Shown here piece after piece: positions 34,555 through 42,351 of a stretch of DNA of 64,000 nucleotides. The stretch is from Paeniroseomonas aquatica (GTDB lineage: Bacteria; Pseudomonadota; Alphaproteobacteria; Acetobacterales; Acetobacteraceae). The notes below the pieces were generated by a model. That model was not told where the DNA came from. It worked only from the letters and a program-made list of their open reading frames with translations, and did not search any database. The translations under genes and the position numbers were made by a program. Position 1 is the first letter of the stretch; each line of letters begins with the position of its first letter. The DNA lies in assembly GCF_030409335.1 (NCBI RefSeq), contig NZ_JAUFPN010000038.1, positions 1 to 64,000 on the forward strand. The letters are read 5' to 3'.

Positions 34555-35535
34555 TCATGATGGCTCGACACCCGAGCGGGCCATCAGCTCCCGGTGCAGG
34601 GCCAGTTCGCGCCGGATGCGGGCGAGCAGCGGCCCCTCGCCGATCTCGGGCGGCAGCATCCCCTGGGTCGCCATGAAGGCCTGCACCGCGGGATCGGCGA
34701 AGTGCTCGGCGAGCGCGTCGCGGATCCGCGCCGCGATCGGCGCCGGCATGCCCGGCGGCCCCTGCACCGAATACCAGACCGTCGAGACGAAATCCGGAAA
34801 GCCCTTCTCGATGAAGGTCGGCACGTCCGGCAGTTGGGGCGGCCGCGTCGCGGTGGGCACGGCAAGGCCGCGCAGCCGCCCGGCCTCCATATGCCCCTTG
34901 CAGGCGGCCAGCAGCGCCGGCAGGCAGTCGGTGCGCCCGGCGATGGTGTCGGTCATCGCCGGCGGCGAGCCGGCATAGGGGACGTGCAGCATCCGCACGC
35001 CCGCCCGCCGGCACAGATCCTCCATCCACAGATGCGACGTGGTGCCGATCCCCCAGGTCGCGTAGGAGATCGATTCCGGCCGCGCCCGCGCCGCGTCGAG
35101 CAGCGCCTCGAGGCTCGGCCAGCGCGGATTGGCCGCGAGCAGGAACAGGCTCTCGCAGGCCTGGGTGATGTGGGTGAAGTCGTTGATCGGGTCATAGCCC
35201 GGGTTCTGCATGGTCAGCGGCGTCAGGGTGAAGGTCGAGATGCTGCCGAGGAACAGCGTGGTGCCGTCCGGCCGGGCGCGCGCGACATGGCGCGCCGCGA
35301 TCGAGGTCGAGCCGCCGGTCCGGTGCTCAAGGAAGAAGGTGCCGCCGAGCCGCGCCTGCAGCCCCTGGGTGACGATCCGCCCGATCACGTCCGAGGCGCC
35401 GCCCGGCGCCAGCGCCACCACCAGGGCGACGGACTGGCCGGCTGGATAGGGCGCCTGCGCGCGCACCGACGGGGCGGCGAGGCTTGCGCCGGCGGCGAGA
35501 ACCGCGCGGCGGCGGGTGATGGTCCCATAAGCCAT
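34555..35535 (-). CDS. Bug-family solute receptor (recent duplicate of 33507)
   Basis: A 326-residue receptor with signal MAYGTITRRRAVLAAGASLA (cut near VRAQA); GGGAGGAAG precedes ATG 35535. It matches the 33507 protein over its whole length, but the ligand-proximal segments differ: LAPGGASDVIG, and GTFFLEHRTGGST with Glu-His rather than Asp-His. The pair may have split to bind two related acids. It is 61 bases upstream of its twin and 55 bases downstream of a third Bug gene. Confidence 0.93.
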   Translation of the reverse strand: MAYGTITRRRAVLAAGASLAAPSVRAQAPYPAGQSVALVVALAPGGASDVIGRIVTQGLQARLGGTFFLEHRTGGSTSIAARHVARARPDGTTLFLGSISTFTLTPLTMQNPGYDPINDFTHITQACESLFLLAANPRWPSLEALLDAARARPESISYATWGIGTTSHLWMEDLCRRAGVRMLHVPYAGSPPAMTDTIAGRTDCLPALLAACKGHMEAGRLRGLAVPTATRPPQLPDVPTFIEKGFPDFVSTVWYSVQGPPGMPAPIAARIRDALAEHFADPAVQAFMATQGMLPPEIGEGPLLARIRRELALHRELMARSGVEPS

Positions 35536-35590
35536 TTACGCTTCCTCCCTTGCTTGCGGCGCGAGAGCGCCGAACCCCTTGACGCCGGCC

Positions 35591-36577
35591 TCAGCCCTGG
35601 CGGGCGGCGATGCGGGCGAGGATCGGCCGCCAGCGTTCCGCCTCGACCTGCATGAACGCGCTGAATTCAGCCGGCGTGCTGCCGGCGAGGAATTGCGCCT
35701 CGTCGGTCAGGCGCCGCTCGATCCTCTGGTCGCGCAGCGCCTCCACCGTGGCGCCGTGCAGGCGGTCGATCACCGGCTGCGGCGTGCGCGCCGGCGCCAC
35801 CAGGCCGAACCAGCTCTGCGCCACCAGGCCCGGCGTCACCTCGCCGAAGGTCGGGATCTCCGGCGTCGTGGGCACGCGCCGCTCGCTGGTCCAGCCGAGC
35901 AGCCGCCCCTGCCGGTTGCGATAGACCGGCAGCGCGGTGCTGCCGGCGACCACCATCAGGTCGAGGTTGCGCGCAAGGAAGTCGTTGAGCTGCCCGGCAT
36001 CGCCGCGATAGGTCACGTCCTGCATCTGCAGGCCGAGCCGTTCGAGCACCATCAGCATCGCCATGTTGGTCAGCGTGGTCGGGCCGTTGGTGCCGTAGGT
36101 GATCTGCCCCGGCCGCGCCCGCGCCGCCGCCACCATGGCGGCGATGTCGGCCGGCCCGTCATGCTGGGCGATGATCGCGAAGGGGAAGGTCGAGATGAGC
36201 GAGATCGGCGCGAAATCCGCCACCGCATAGGGCAGGTTCGGCACGATCGCGGGATTGATGGTCAGCGTGGTGCCGGCGGCCATCAGCAGCATCTGGCCGT
36301 CCGGCCTGGCGCGGGCGACCGATTCGGCGCCGATCACGGTATTGCCGCCTGGACGGTTCTCGACCAGCACGGTCTGGCCGAGCAACTGGCCCATGCGCTC
36401 GGCCAGCAGCCTCGTGACGACATCGGTGCTGCCGCCGGCGGCGAAGGGCACGACGATGGTGACCGGCCGCGGCGCGCCGCCCTGCTGGGCCAGCGCCGGG
36501 CGGCACAGGCCCGGGCTCGCTGCCAGGCCGCCCATGCCGGTGGCAAGCCGTCGGCGCGTAAGGGAAAATGAATCCAT
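35591..36577 (-). CDS. Bug-family solute receptor
   Basis: A 328-residue receptor, not closely related to the two that follow it. ATG 36577 (MDSFSLTRRRLATGMGG) is chosen over ATG 36592 because GGGGAGAAGG is correctly spaced only for the former. The signal has a twin-Arg motif (TRRRLAT). The blocks FAAGGSTDVVTRLLAERMG and GQTVLVENRPGGN are standard. It begins 120 bases after the carboxylase alpha gene, across a strong hairpin, so the three receptor genes may be made at a different level from the catabolic enzymes. Confidence 0.92.
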   Translation of the reverse strand: MDSFSLTRRRLATGMGGLAASPGLCRPALAQQGGAPRPVTIVVPFAAGGSTDVVTRLLAERMGQLLGQTVLVENRPGGNTVIGAESVARARPDGQMLLMAAGTTLTINPAIVPNLPYAVADFAPISLISTFPFAIIAQHDGPADIAAMVAAARARPGQITYGTNGPTTLTNMAMLMVLERLGLQMQDVTYRGDAGQLNDFLARNLDLMVVAGSTALPVYRNRQGRLLGWTSERRVPTTPEIPTFGEVTPGLVAQSWFGLVAPARTPQPVIDRLHGATVEALRDQRIERRLTDEAQFLAGSTPAEFSAFMQVEAERWRPILARIAARQG

Positions 36578-36615
36578 TTGCCTTCTCCCCATCCCTTAGT
36601 TCTTCGTTTCTTCGG

Positions 36616-36652
36616 CGCGGGTCCGGCCGTGCCGCCATCGGCCGGCCCCGCG
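36616..36652. terminator. hairpin between the carboxylase alpha gene and the Bug genes
   Basis: CGCGGGTCCGGCCG (36616-36629) and CGGCCGGCCCCGCG (36639-36652) form a 14-base-pair stem with one mismatch and a 9-base loop. It lies between the enzyme genes and receptor genes of one minus-strand operon. No T-run follows. It may partly stop transcription or protect the upstream message. Confidence 0.55.
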
Positions 36653-36697
36653 TACCAACATCGCGCGCCCGGCGGTCGACGGCCAGCGCGCAGCAAG

Positions 36698-38677
36698 CTA
36701 GGCGCCGGCCGGGGCCGCGAGCTCCAGCCGCGCGAGCAACTGCCGCGGCCGCACCTGCTCGCCCTCCGCAACGCGCAACTCCACGACCTTGCCGGCCGCC
36801 GCGGCGGTTATCGCGAGATGCATCTTCATCGCCTCAAGCACCAGCAGCGGCGCGCCCTTGTCCACCTGCTCGCCCGCTGTGACCTTCACGGCGACGACGC
36901 GCCCGCTCATCGGCGCGAGCACCTCGCCGCCCGCCGCCCCGTCCTGTAGGCGCGCATCGGAGAGCGGCGCCGGCTCGAAGCGCAGCACCCGGCCGCCGAG
37001 GTCGAGCAGCAGCGCCTCGCCGTCGAAGGCATGGCGGGCCGTCGCCTGCAGGGGGCCGAGGCGGAAGCGCAGCCGGTCGCCCTCGCGCGCCAGCAGCGCC
37101 ACCGCCAGTGCCGGCGCGTCATCGGCCGGCGGGGTGGCACCATCGCCCAGGCTGACCGCGAGATGGCCCTCGGCGCGCGCGATGCGGGCATGGCGCAGCG
37201 TCTCGCCATGCCGCAGCCGCAGCGGGCGGCGCATCCGCCCGGCGCTCCACCAGCCCTGTCCGGCGCCCTCGCGCCCTTCCAGCAGCACCGCCGCCAGCGC
37301 CCAGGCCGCGTCGTCCGGGGCAGCCGCCGGCGGCATCGCGAGGCGATGGTCCACCCAGTCGGTGGTCGCCCCCCCGGCGAAGACCGGGTCGCGCAGGATG
37401 CTGAGCAGGAAGTCGCGGTTGGTGATCGGCCCCAGTAGCGCCAGTTCCTCGAGCGCGCGCACCAGCCGCCGCCGCGCCTCCTCCCGGTCGCGGCCATGGG
37501 CGATGATCTTGGCGAGCATCGGGTCGTAGAAGGCTGTCACCTCCTGCCCGGGCAGGATACCGGCATCCACGCGCAGCCCCGGCCCCGCGGGCGGGTCGAA
37601 GACCAGCACCCGGCCGGTCTGCGGCAGGAAGCCCTGGCGCGGATCCTCGGCATAGAGCCGCGCCTCGATGGCGTGGCCGCGCAGCGCCACCTCCTGCTGC
37701 CCGAGCGGTAGCGGCGCGCCGGCGGCGACCTCGATCTGCAGCGCCACGAGGTCGAGGCCGGTGACGCATTCGGTGACCGGGTGCTCGACCTGCAGCCGCG
37801 TGTTCATCTCGAGGAACCAGAAGGCGCCCTCGGCGTCGAGCAGGAACTCCACCGTGCCGGCCCCGACATAGCCCACCGCGCGGGCGAGGCGCACCGCCGC
37901 CTCGCCCATCGCCGCGCGCAGCGCCGGGTCCACCGCCGGGGAGGGCGCCTCCTCGATGATCTTCTGGTGGCGCCGCTGCACCGAGCAGTCGCGCTCGCCC
38001 AGATGCAGGCAGTTGCCGTGGGTGTCGGCGAAGACCTGCACCTCGACATGGCGGCCCGAGAGCACGGCGCGCTCGAGGATCAGCTCGCCGTCGCCGAAGG
38101 CGGATTGCGCCTCGGCCGCGGCGAGGGTGAGGGCGGGGGCGAGGTCGGCCTCGCGCTCGACGAAGCGCAGCCCGCGCCCGCCGCCGCCCGCCGCCGCCTT
38201 GACCATCAGCGGCAGGCCGAGGCCGCGCGCGACCGCGAGGATGCCTGCCTGGTCGAGGCCGCGGCATTCGAGCCCGGGCAGGCAGGGCACGCCCGCCGCC
38301 GCCGCCCGTTCCTTGGCCTCGCGCTTGTTGCCCATGGCCTGGATCGCGGCCGGCGGCGGGCCGATGAAGGTCAGCCCCGCGGCGATGCAGGCGGCGGCGA
38401 ATTCCGCGTTCTCGGCCAGGAAGCCGTAGCCCGGATGCAGCGCGTCGGCGCCGGTCAGCGCCGCCGCGTCGAGCAGCCGCGGCACCGAGAGGTAGGATTC
38501 GCCCACCGGGGCCGGGCCGATCTCCACCGCCTCGTCGGCCAGGGCGACATGCGGCGCGCCGGCATCGGCGGCGCTGTGCACCGCCACCGTGCGATAGCCC
38601 AGCGCGCGCGCGCTGCGGATGATGCGCGCGGCGATCTCGCCGCGATTGGCCACCAGGATCTTGGAGAAACCCGCCAC
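36698..38677 (-). CDS. biotin-dependent acyl-CoA carboxylase, alpha subunit
   Basis: A 659-residue subunit with biotin carboxylase (residues about 1-450: KILVANRGEIAARIIRSAR, the glycine-rich loop KAAAGGGGRGLR, and EMNTRLQVEHPVTE). A linker follows, and then a C-terminal biotinyl domain with the acceptor lysine K618 in EAMKM. It carboxylates its own biotin with ATP and bicarbonate. The partner beta subunit is at 39524, with a LiuC-like hydratase gene between them; this is the arrangement of 3-methylcrotonyl-CoA (LiuD) or geranyl-CoA (AtuF) carboxylases. Which of these, or propionyl-CoA, is the substrate cannot be told from motifs alone. Confidence 0.93.
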   Translation of the reverse strand: MAGFSKILVANRGEIAARIIRSARALGYRTVAVHSAADAGAPHVALADEAVEIGPAPVGESYLSVPRLLDAAALTGADALHPGYGFLAENAEFAAACIAAGLTFIGPPPAAIQAMGNKREAKERAAAAGVPCLPGLECRGLDQAGILAVARGLGLPLMVKAAAGGGGRGLRFVEREADLAPALTLAAAEAQSAFGDGELILERAVLSGRHVEVQVFADTHGNCLHLGERDCSVQRRHQKIIEEAPSPAVDPALRAAMGEAAVRLARAVGYVGAGTVEFLLDAEGAFWFLEMNTRLQVEHPVTECVTGLDLVALQIEVAAGAPLPLGQQEVALRGHAIEARLYAEDPRQGFLPQTGRVLVFDPPAGPGLRVDAGILPGQEVTAFYDPMLAKIIAHGRDREEARRRLVRALEELALLGPITNRDFLLSILRDPVFAGGATTDWVDHRLAMPPAAAPDDAAWALAAVLLEGREGAGQGWWSAGRMRRPLRLRHGETLRHARIARAEGHLAVSLGDGATPPADDAPALAVALLAREGDRLRFRLGPLQATARHAFDGEALLLDLGGRVLRFEPAPLSDARLQDGAAGGEVLAPMSGRVVAVKVTAGEQVDKGAPLLVLEAMKMHLAITAAAAGKVVELRVAEGEQVRPRQLLARLELAAPAGA

Positions 38678-38687
38678 CGGCGCCCCC

Positions 38688-39506
38688 CTATGCCTCGCCG
38701 GCCCAGGCCGGGCGGCGTTTTTCCAGGAAGGACCTTGTGCCCTCGATGCCTTCCTCGGTGGTGACGCAATCGGCGAAGACCTCGGCGGCGAATTCGATCA
38801 TCGCCGCGTCGTCGAGCAGCGATGCGGCGTTGAGCACCCGCTTGGTGCCCGCCAGCGCGCCCGGCCCGCAGCGCCGCACGGCGCGCTCGATCTCGGCGAG
38901 GCGCGCCTCGATCGCCGCATCGTCCTCGCACAGGTGATGCGCGAGGCCGAGTGCCGCCGCCTCCCGCCCGTCGATCCGCGCGGCGGTCAGCGCAAGCCGG
39001 CGCGCCTGCGACAGGCCAAGCCGCCGCACCACATAGGGGGCGATCTGCGCCGGGGCGACGCCGATGCTCGCCTCCGGCATGGCGAATCGCGCGTCGGGCC
39101 GGGTGAGGGTGATGTCGGCCGCACAGGCGAGGCCGAAGCCCCCGCCCATCGCCGCCCCCTCGACCACCGCGACGACCACCTGCGGCGCGTGGTTGACGGC
39201 GCGGAACAGCTCCCCGCCCAGGCGGTTGCGCTCGCGCGCCGCGACGCGTGGATCCGCGTTCGGGTCGTGCAGGCTCTGGTCGCGCTCGCGCATGTCGCCG
39301 CCCGAACAGAACCAGCCGCCGGCGCCGCGCAGCACCACCAGCCGGACCGAGCGGTCATCGACCAGCGCCGCGAACAGCGCGCGCATCTCCCGGTTCAACG
39401 CGGCGCTCATGGCGTTGCGGCGTTCCGGCCGGGTGAACAGCACGTCGAGCCGCATGCCGCGGCGGGCAAGCGCCAGCGCCTCATGCTGGCCGATGGTGAT
39501 TTCCAT
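38688..39506 (-). CDS. methylglutaconyl-CoA hydratase-like crotonase (LiuC/AtuE type)
   Basis: A 272-residue crotonase. The segment PEASIGVAPAQIAPYVVRR (E145 as catalytic acid), followed by SQARRLALTAARI, matches the distinctive IGL.PA.ISPYV pattern that I recall for LiuC and human AUH, which hydrate 3-methylglutaconyl-CoA. The second usual Glu is replaced by Arg, as in that subgroup. Oxyanion-hole segments are FCSGGD (66-71) and GGGFG. It lies between the beta and alpha carboxylase genes (17 and 10 base gaps), as expected for carboxylation followed by hydration. Confidence 0.88.
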   Translation of the reverse strand: MEITIGQHEALALARRGMRLDVLFTRPERRNAMSAALNREMRALFAALVDDRSVRLVVLRGAGGWFCSGGDMRERDQSLHDPNADPRVAARERNRLGGELFRAVNHAPQVVVAVVEGAAMGGGFGLACAADITLTRPDARFAMPEASIGVAPAQIAPYVVRRLGLSQARRLALTAARIDGREAAALGLAHHLCEDDAAIEARLAEIERAVRRCGPGALAGTKRVLNAASLLDDAAMIEFAAEVFADCVTTEEGIEGTRSFLEKRRPAWAGEA

Positions 39507-39523
39507 CTTCCTGCTCCCCGCCG

Positions 39524-41143
39524 TCACATGCGCGCCGCGCCGAAGGTGATCGGGCTCAGCGGCCGCAGCGCGCCCTCGCGGCAGATCGACAGGCAGAGCC
39601 CGAGCACCCGGCGCGTGTCGCGCGGATCGATGATGCCGTCGTCCCACAGCCGCGCCGTGGCGTAGAGCGCGGTGGAGACGCGGTCGTATTTCTCGATTAT
39701 CTCGCGGCGCAGGGTGGCGATCCGCTCCTCCTCCACCGGCTTGCCGGCGCGCTGCAGCTTCGCCTCGGTCACGGTGCACAGCACGCCGGCCGCCTGCTCG
39801 CCGCCCATCACCGCGATGCGCGAATTGGGCCAGGAGAACAGGAAGCGCGGGTCGAAGCTGCGCCCGCACATGCCGTAGTTGCCGGCGCCGAAACTGCCGC
39901 CGACGATGACGGTGATCTGCGGCACGGTGGCGTTGGTGACCGCCTGGATCATCTTCGAGCCGTGCTTGACGATGCCCTCGGTCTCGGCCTCCCGCCCCAC
40001 CATGTAGCCGGTGGTGTTCTGCAGGTAGATGATCGGGATGCCCGACTGGCAGCACAGCTGGATGAACTGCGCCGCCTTGACCGCGCCGCGCTGCGTGATC
40101 GGGCCGTTGTTGCCGATCAGCCCGCAAGGGTGGCCCTCGATCCGGCCGCGGCCGCAGATGGTGTAGGGATCGAAGGCGGCCTTGAACTCCAGGTAGTCGG
40201 AATCGTCGAGGATGCGCGCGAGGATCTCGCGCATGTCGTAGGGCGTCTGGTGGTGGGGCGGCACCAGGCCGAGCAGCTCCTCGGCCGCGTGGCGCGGCGG
40301 GCGGGCCGGCGGCACCGCGAGCGCCGGCCGGCGGTCGTTCCAGTACAGCTTCTCCACCACCTCGCGCGCCAGGGCGATCGCGTCGGCGTCGTCCTCCGCG
40401 AGGTATTCGGTGGTGCCCGGCCCGGTCGCGTGCATGTCGGCGCCGCCGAGCTCCTCGTCGTCGGCGATCTCGCCGGTGGCGGCGCGCAGCAGCGGCGGGC
40501 CGGCGAGGAAGACGCGGGCGCGCCGCCGCACCATGATGACATGGTCCGACATGCCGGGCACATAGGCGCCGCCGGCGGTCGAGCTGCCATGCACCACCGT
40601 CACCTGCGGAATGCCGGCGGCCGACAGCCGCGCCTGGTTGAAGAACTTGCGGCCGCCGCGGACGAAGGTCTCCTCCTGGCGGAACAGGTTGCCGCCGCCG
40701 CTCTCGACCAGCTGGATCAGCGGCAGCTTCTCGCGCAGGGCGATGTCCTGCGCGCGCAGCGCCTTCTCGGTGCCCATCGGCACCGTGGTGCCGCCCTTGA
40801 TGGCGCTGTCATTGGCGATGACCATCACGCGCGTGCCCGCGACCTGGCCGATGCCCACGATCAGCCCGCCGCCGAGCACCTCCTCCACCCCGTCATCGTC
40901 ATGCATGCCGAGCCCGGCAAGGGAGGAGAGGGCGAGAAAGGGCGCGCCGGGGTCGAGCAGCAGCTCGACCCTCTCGCGCGGGAGCAGCTGGCCGCGGCGG
41001 CGGAAGCGTTCGCGCTCGCGCTCCGAACGCTGCCGCACCTTGTCCTCGAGCGCGCGGAAGCGGGCGATCTCCGCCAGCATCCGCTCACGGTTGTCGTGGA
41101 AGGCGGGCGCTGCGGTGTCGAGCCGCGATTCGATCACCGGCAT
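39524..41143 (-). CDS. acyl-CoA carboxylase, carboxyltransferase (beta) subunit
   Basis: A 539-residue carboxyltransferase with two crotonase-like halves. The N-terminal half has ANDSAIKGGTTVP, VESGGGNLFRQEE and the Gly-rich HGSSTAGGAYVPGMSD. The C-terminal half has LQNTTGYMVGREAE and VGGSFGAGNYGMCGR. The last two match the beta subunits of 3-methylcrotonyl- and geranyl-CoA carboxylases better than those of propionyl-CoA carboxylase. It transfers carboxyl from biotin on the 36698 product to the gamma carbon of an enoyl-CoA. It lies directly behind a dehydrogenase gene that would make that enoyl-CoA. Confidence 0.93.
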   Translation of the reverse strand: MPVIESRLDTAAPAFHDNRERMLAEIARFRALEDKVRQRSERERERFRRRGQLLPRERVELLLDPGAPFLALSSLAGLGMHDDDGVEEVLGGGLIVGIGQVAGTRVMVIANDSAIKGGTTVPMGTEKALRAQDIALREKLPLIQLVESGGGNLFRQEETFVRGGRKFFNQARLSAAGIPQVTVVHGSSTAGGAYVPGMSDHVIMVRRRARVFLAGPPLLRAATGEIADDEELGGADMHATGPGTTEYLAEDDADAIALAREVVEKLYWNDRRPALAVPPARPPRHAAEELLGLVPPHHQTPYDMREILARILDDSDYLEFKAAFDPYTICGRGRIEGHPCGLIGNNGPITQRGAVKAAQFIQLCCQSGIPIIYLQNTTGYMVGREAETEGIVKHGSKMIQAVTNATVPQITVIVGGSFGAGNYGMCGRSFDPRFLFSWPNSRIAVMGGEQAAGVLCTVTEAKLQRAGKPVEEERIATLRREIIEKYDRVSTALYATARLWDDGIIDPRDTRRVLGLCLSICREGALRPLSPITFGAARM

Positions 41144-41162
41144 CGCCGGACCTCCCGCCGCC

Positions 41163-42329
41163 TCAATGCCGCTGCCGCTGCCGGTGCGACAGGCCCATGT
41201 CCTTGGCGATGATCTGCATCATCACCTCATTGGCCCCGCCGCCGATCGAGCTGATGCGCGAATCGCGGTAGATGCGCGAGACAGGGTTCTCCCACATGAA
41301 GCCCTGGCCGCCCCAGAACTGCAGGCAGCCGCTCGGGATCACCTGCAGCAGCTGGCCCGCCTTGAGCTTCGCCATCGAGGCCAGCCGCGTGACGTTGCCG
41401 CCATTCACGTAGATCTCGACCGCGCGGTAGATCAGCGCGCGCAGCGCCTCGATCTCGGTCTGCCATTCGGCGAGCTTGAACTGGATCCACTGGTTGTCGA
41501 GCAGGGCGCGCCCGAAGGCCTGGCGCTGGCCGGTGTATTCGGCCGTCATCGCCACCGCGTCCTCGAGCTGCGTGATGCTGCGCGTGGCCCCGTAGAGGCG
41601 TTCCTCCTGGAACTGCTCCATCTGGTAGATGAAGCCCTTGCCTTCCTCCCCGATGCGGTTGCGGACCGGCACGCGCACCTCGTCGAAGAAGATCTGCGCG
41701 GTGTCCGAGCAGCGCAGGCCGAGCTTGTCCAGCACGCGCGCCACGGTCACGCCCTTGGTCTTCATCGGCACGACGATGAGCGACTTGTTGCGGTGCGGCG
41801 CGCCCTCCTCGCCGGTGTTGCACAGCAGGCAGATCCAGTCGGCCTGGGCGCCGTTGGTGATCCACATCTTGCCGCCGTTGATGACGTAGTCGTCGCCGTC
41901 GCGCCGCGCATGGGTGCGGATGCTCGCCACGTCGGAGCCCGCGCCCTCCTCGCTGACGCCGATCGCGCCGACCATGTCGCCGGCGATCAGCGGCGCGAGG
42001 AATTCCCGCCGCAGCTCGTCCGAGCCGTGCTTCGCGAGCGCCGGGCAGCACATGTTGGTCTGCACCCCGATCGAGGTGGACACGCCCTGCGCCGCGACAT
42101 GGCCGAGCTCCTCGGCCATCACCGTCTCGTAGGAATAGTCGAGGCCGAGGCCGCCGAAGGACGGCGGGCGGGTGATGCCGAGCAGCCCGGCCTTGCCCAG
42201 GATCTTCATCACCTGGTGGGCGGGGTAGCGGCCGGCCTTCTCCCACTCATCGACATGGGGATTGATCTCCTCCTTCACGATCCGGGCGATCGTGCGGCGG
42301 ATGGCCTCGTGTTCCTCGGTGAACAGCAT
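41163..42329 (-). CDS. acyl-CoA dehydrogenase, isovaleryl-CoA/long-chain type active site
   Basis: A 388-residue acyl-CoA dehydrogenase. The usual C-terminal catalytic Glu is replaced (SIGGGANEVM has Gly at that site). Instead E243 in QFQEERLYG lines up with the base of isovaleryl-CoA and long-chain acyl-CoA dehydrogenases, which sits in helix G. GVSEEGAGSD and NGGKMWITNGAQ mark the FAD region. In this operon it would oxidise isovaleryl-CoA or a terpenoid acyl-CoA (such as citronellyl-CoA) before carboxylation. It is 22 bases after the ADP-forming ligase gene and 19 before the carboxylase. Confidence 0.91.
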   Translation of the reverse strand: MLFTEEHEAIRRTIARIVKEEINPHVDEWEKAGRYPAHQVMKILGKAGLLGITRPPSFGGLGLDYSYETVMAEELGHVAAQGVSTSIGVQTNMCCPALAKHGSDELRREFLAPLIAGDMVGAIGVSEEGAGSDVASIRTHARRDGDDYVINGGKMWITNGAQADWICLLCNTGEEGAPHRNKSLIVVPMKTKGVTVARVLDKLGLRCSDTAQIFFDEVRVPVRNRIGEEGKGFIYQMEQFQEERLYGATRSITQLEDAVAMTAEYTGQRQAFGRALLDNQWIQFKLAEWQTEIEALRALIYRAVEIYVNGGNVTRLASMAKLKAGQLLQVIPSGCLQFWGGQGFMWENPVSRIYRDSRISSIGGGANEVMMQIIAKDMGLSHRQRQRH

Positions 42330-42351
42330 GCGCGTCTCCTCGTTGTGTCGC

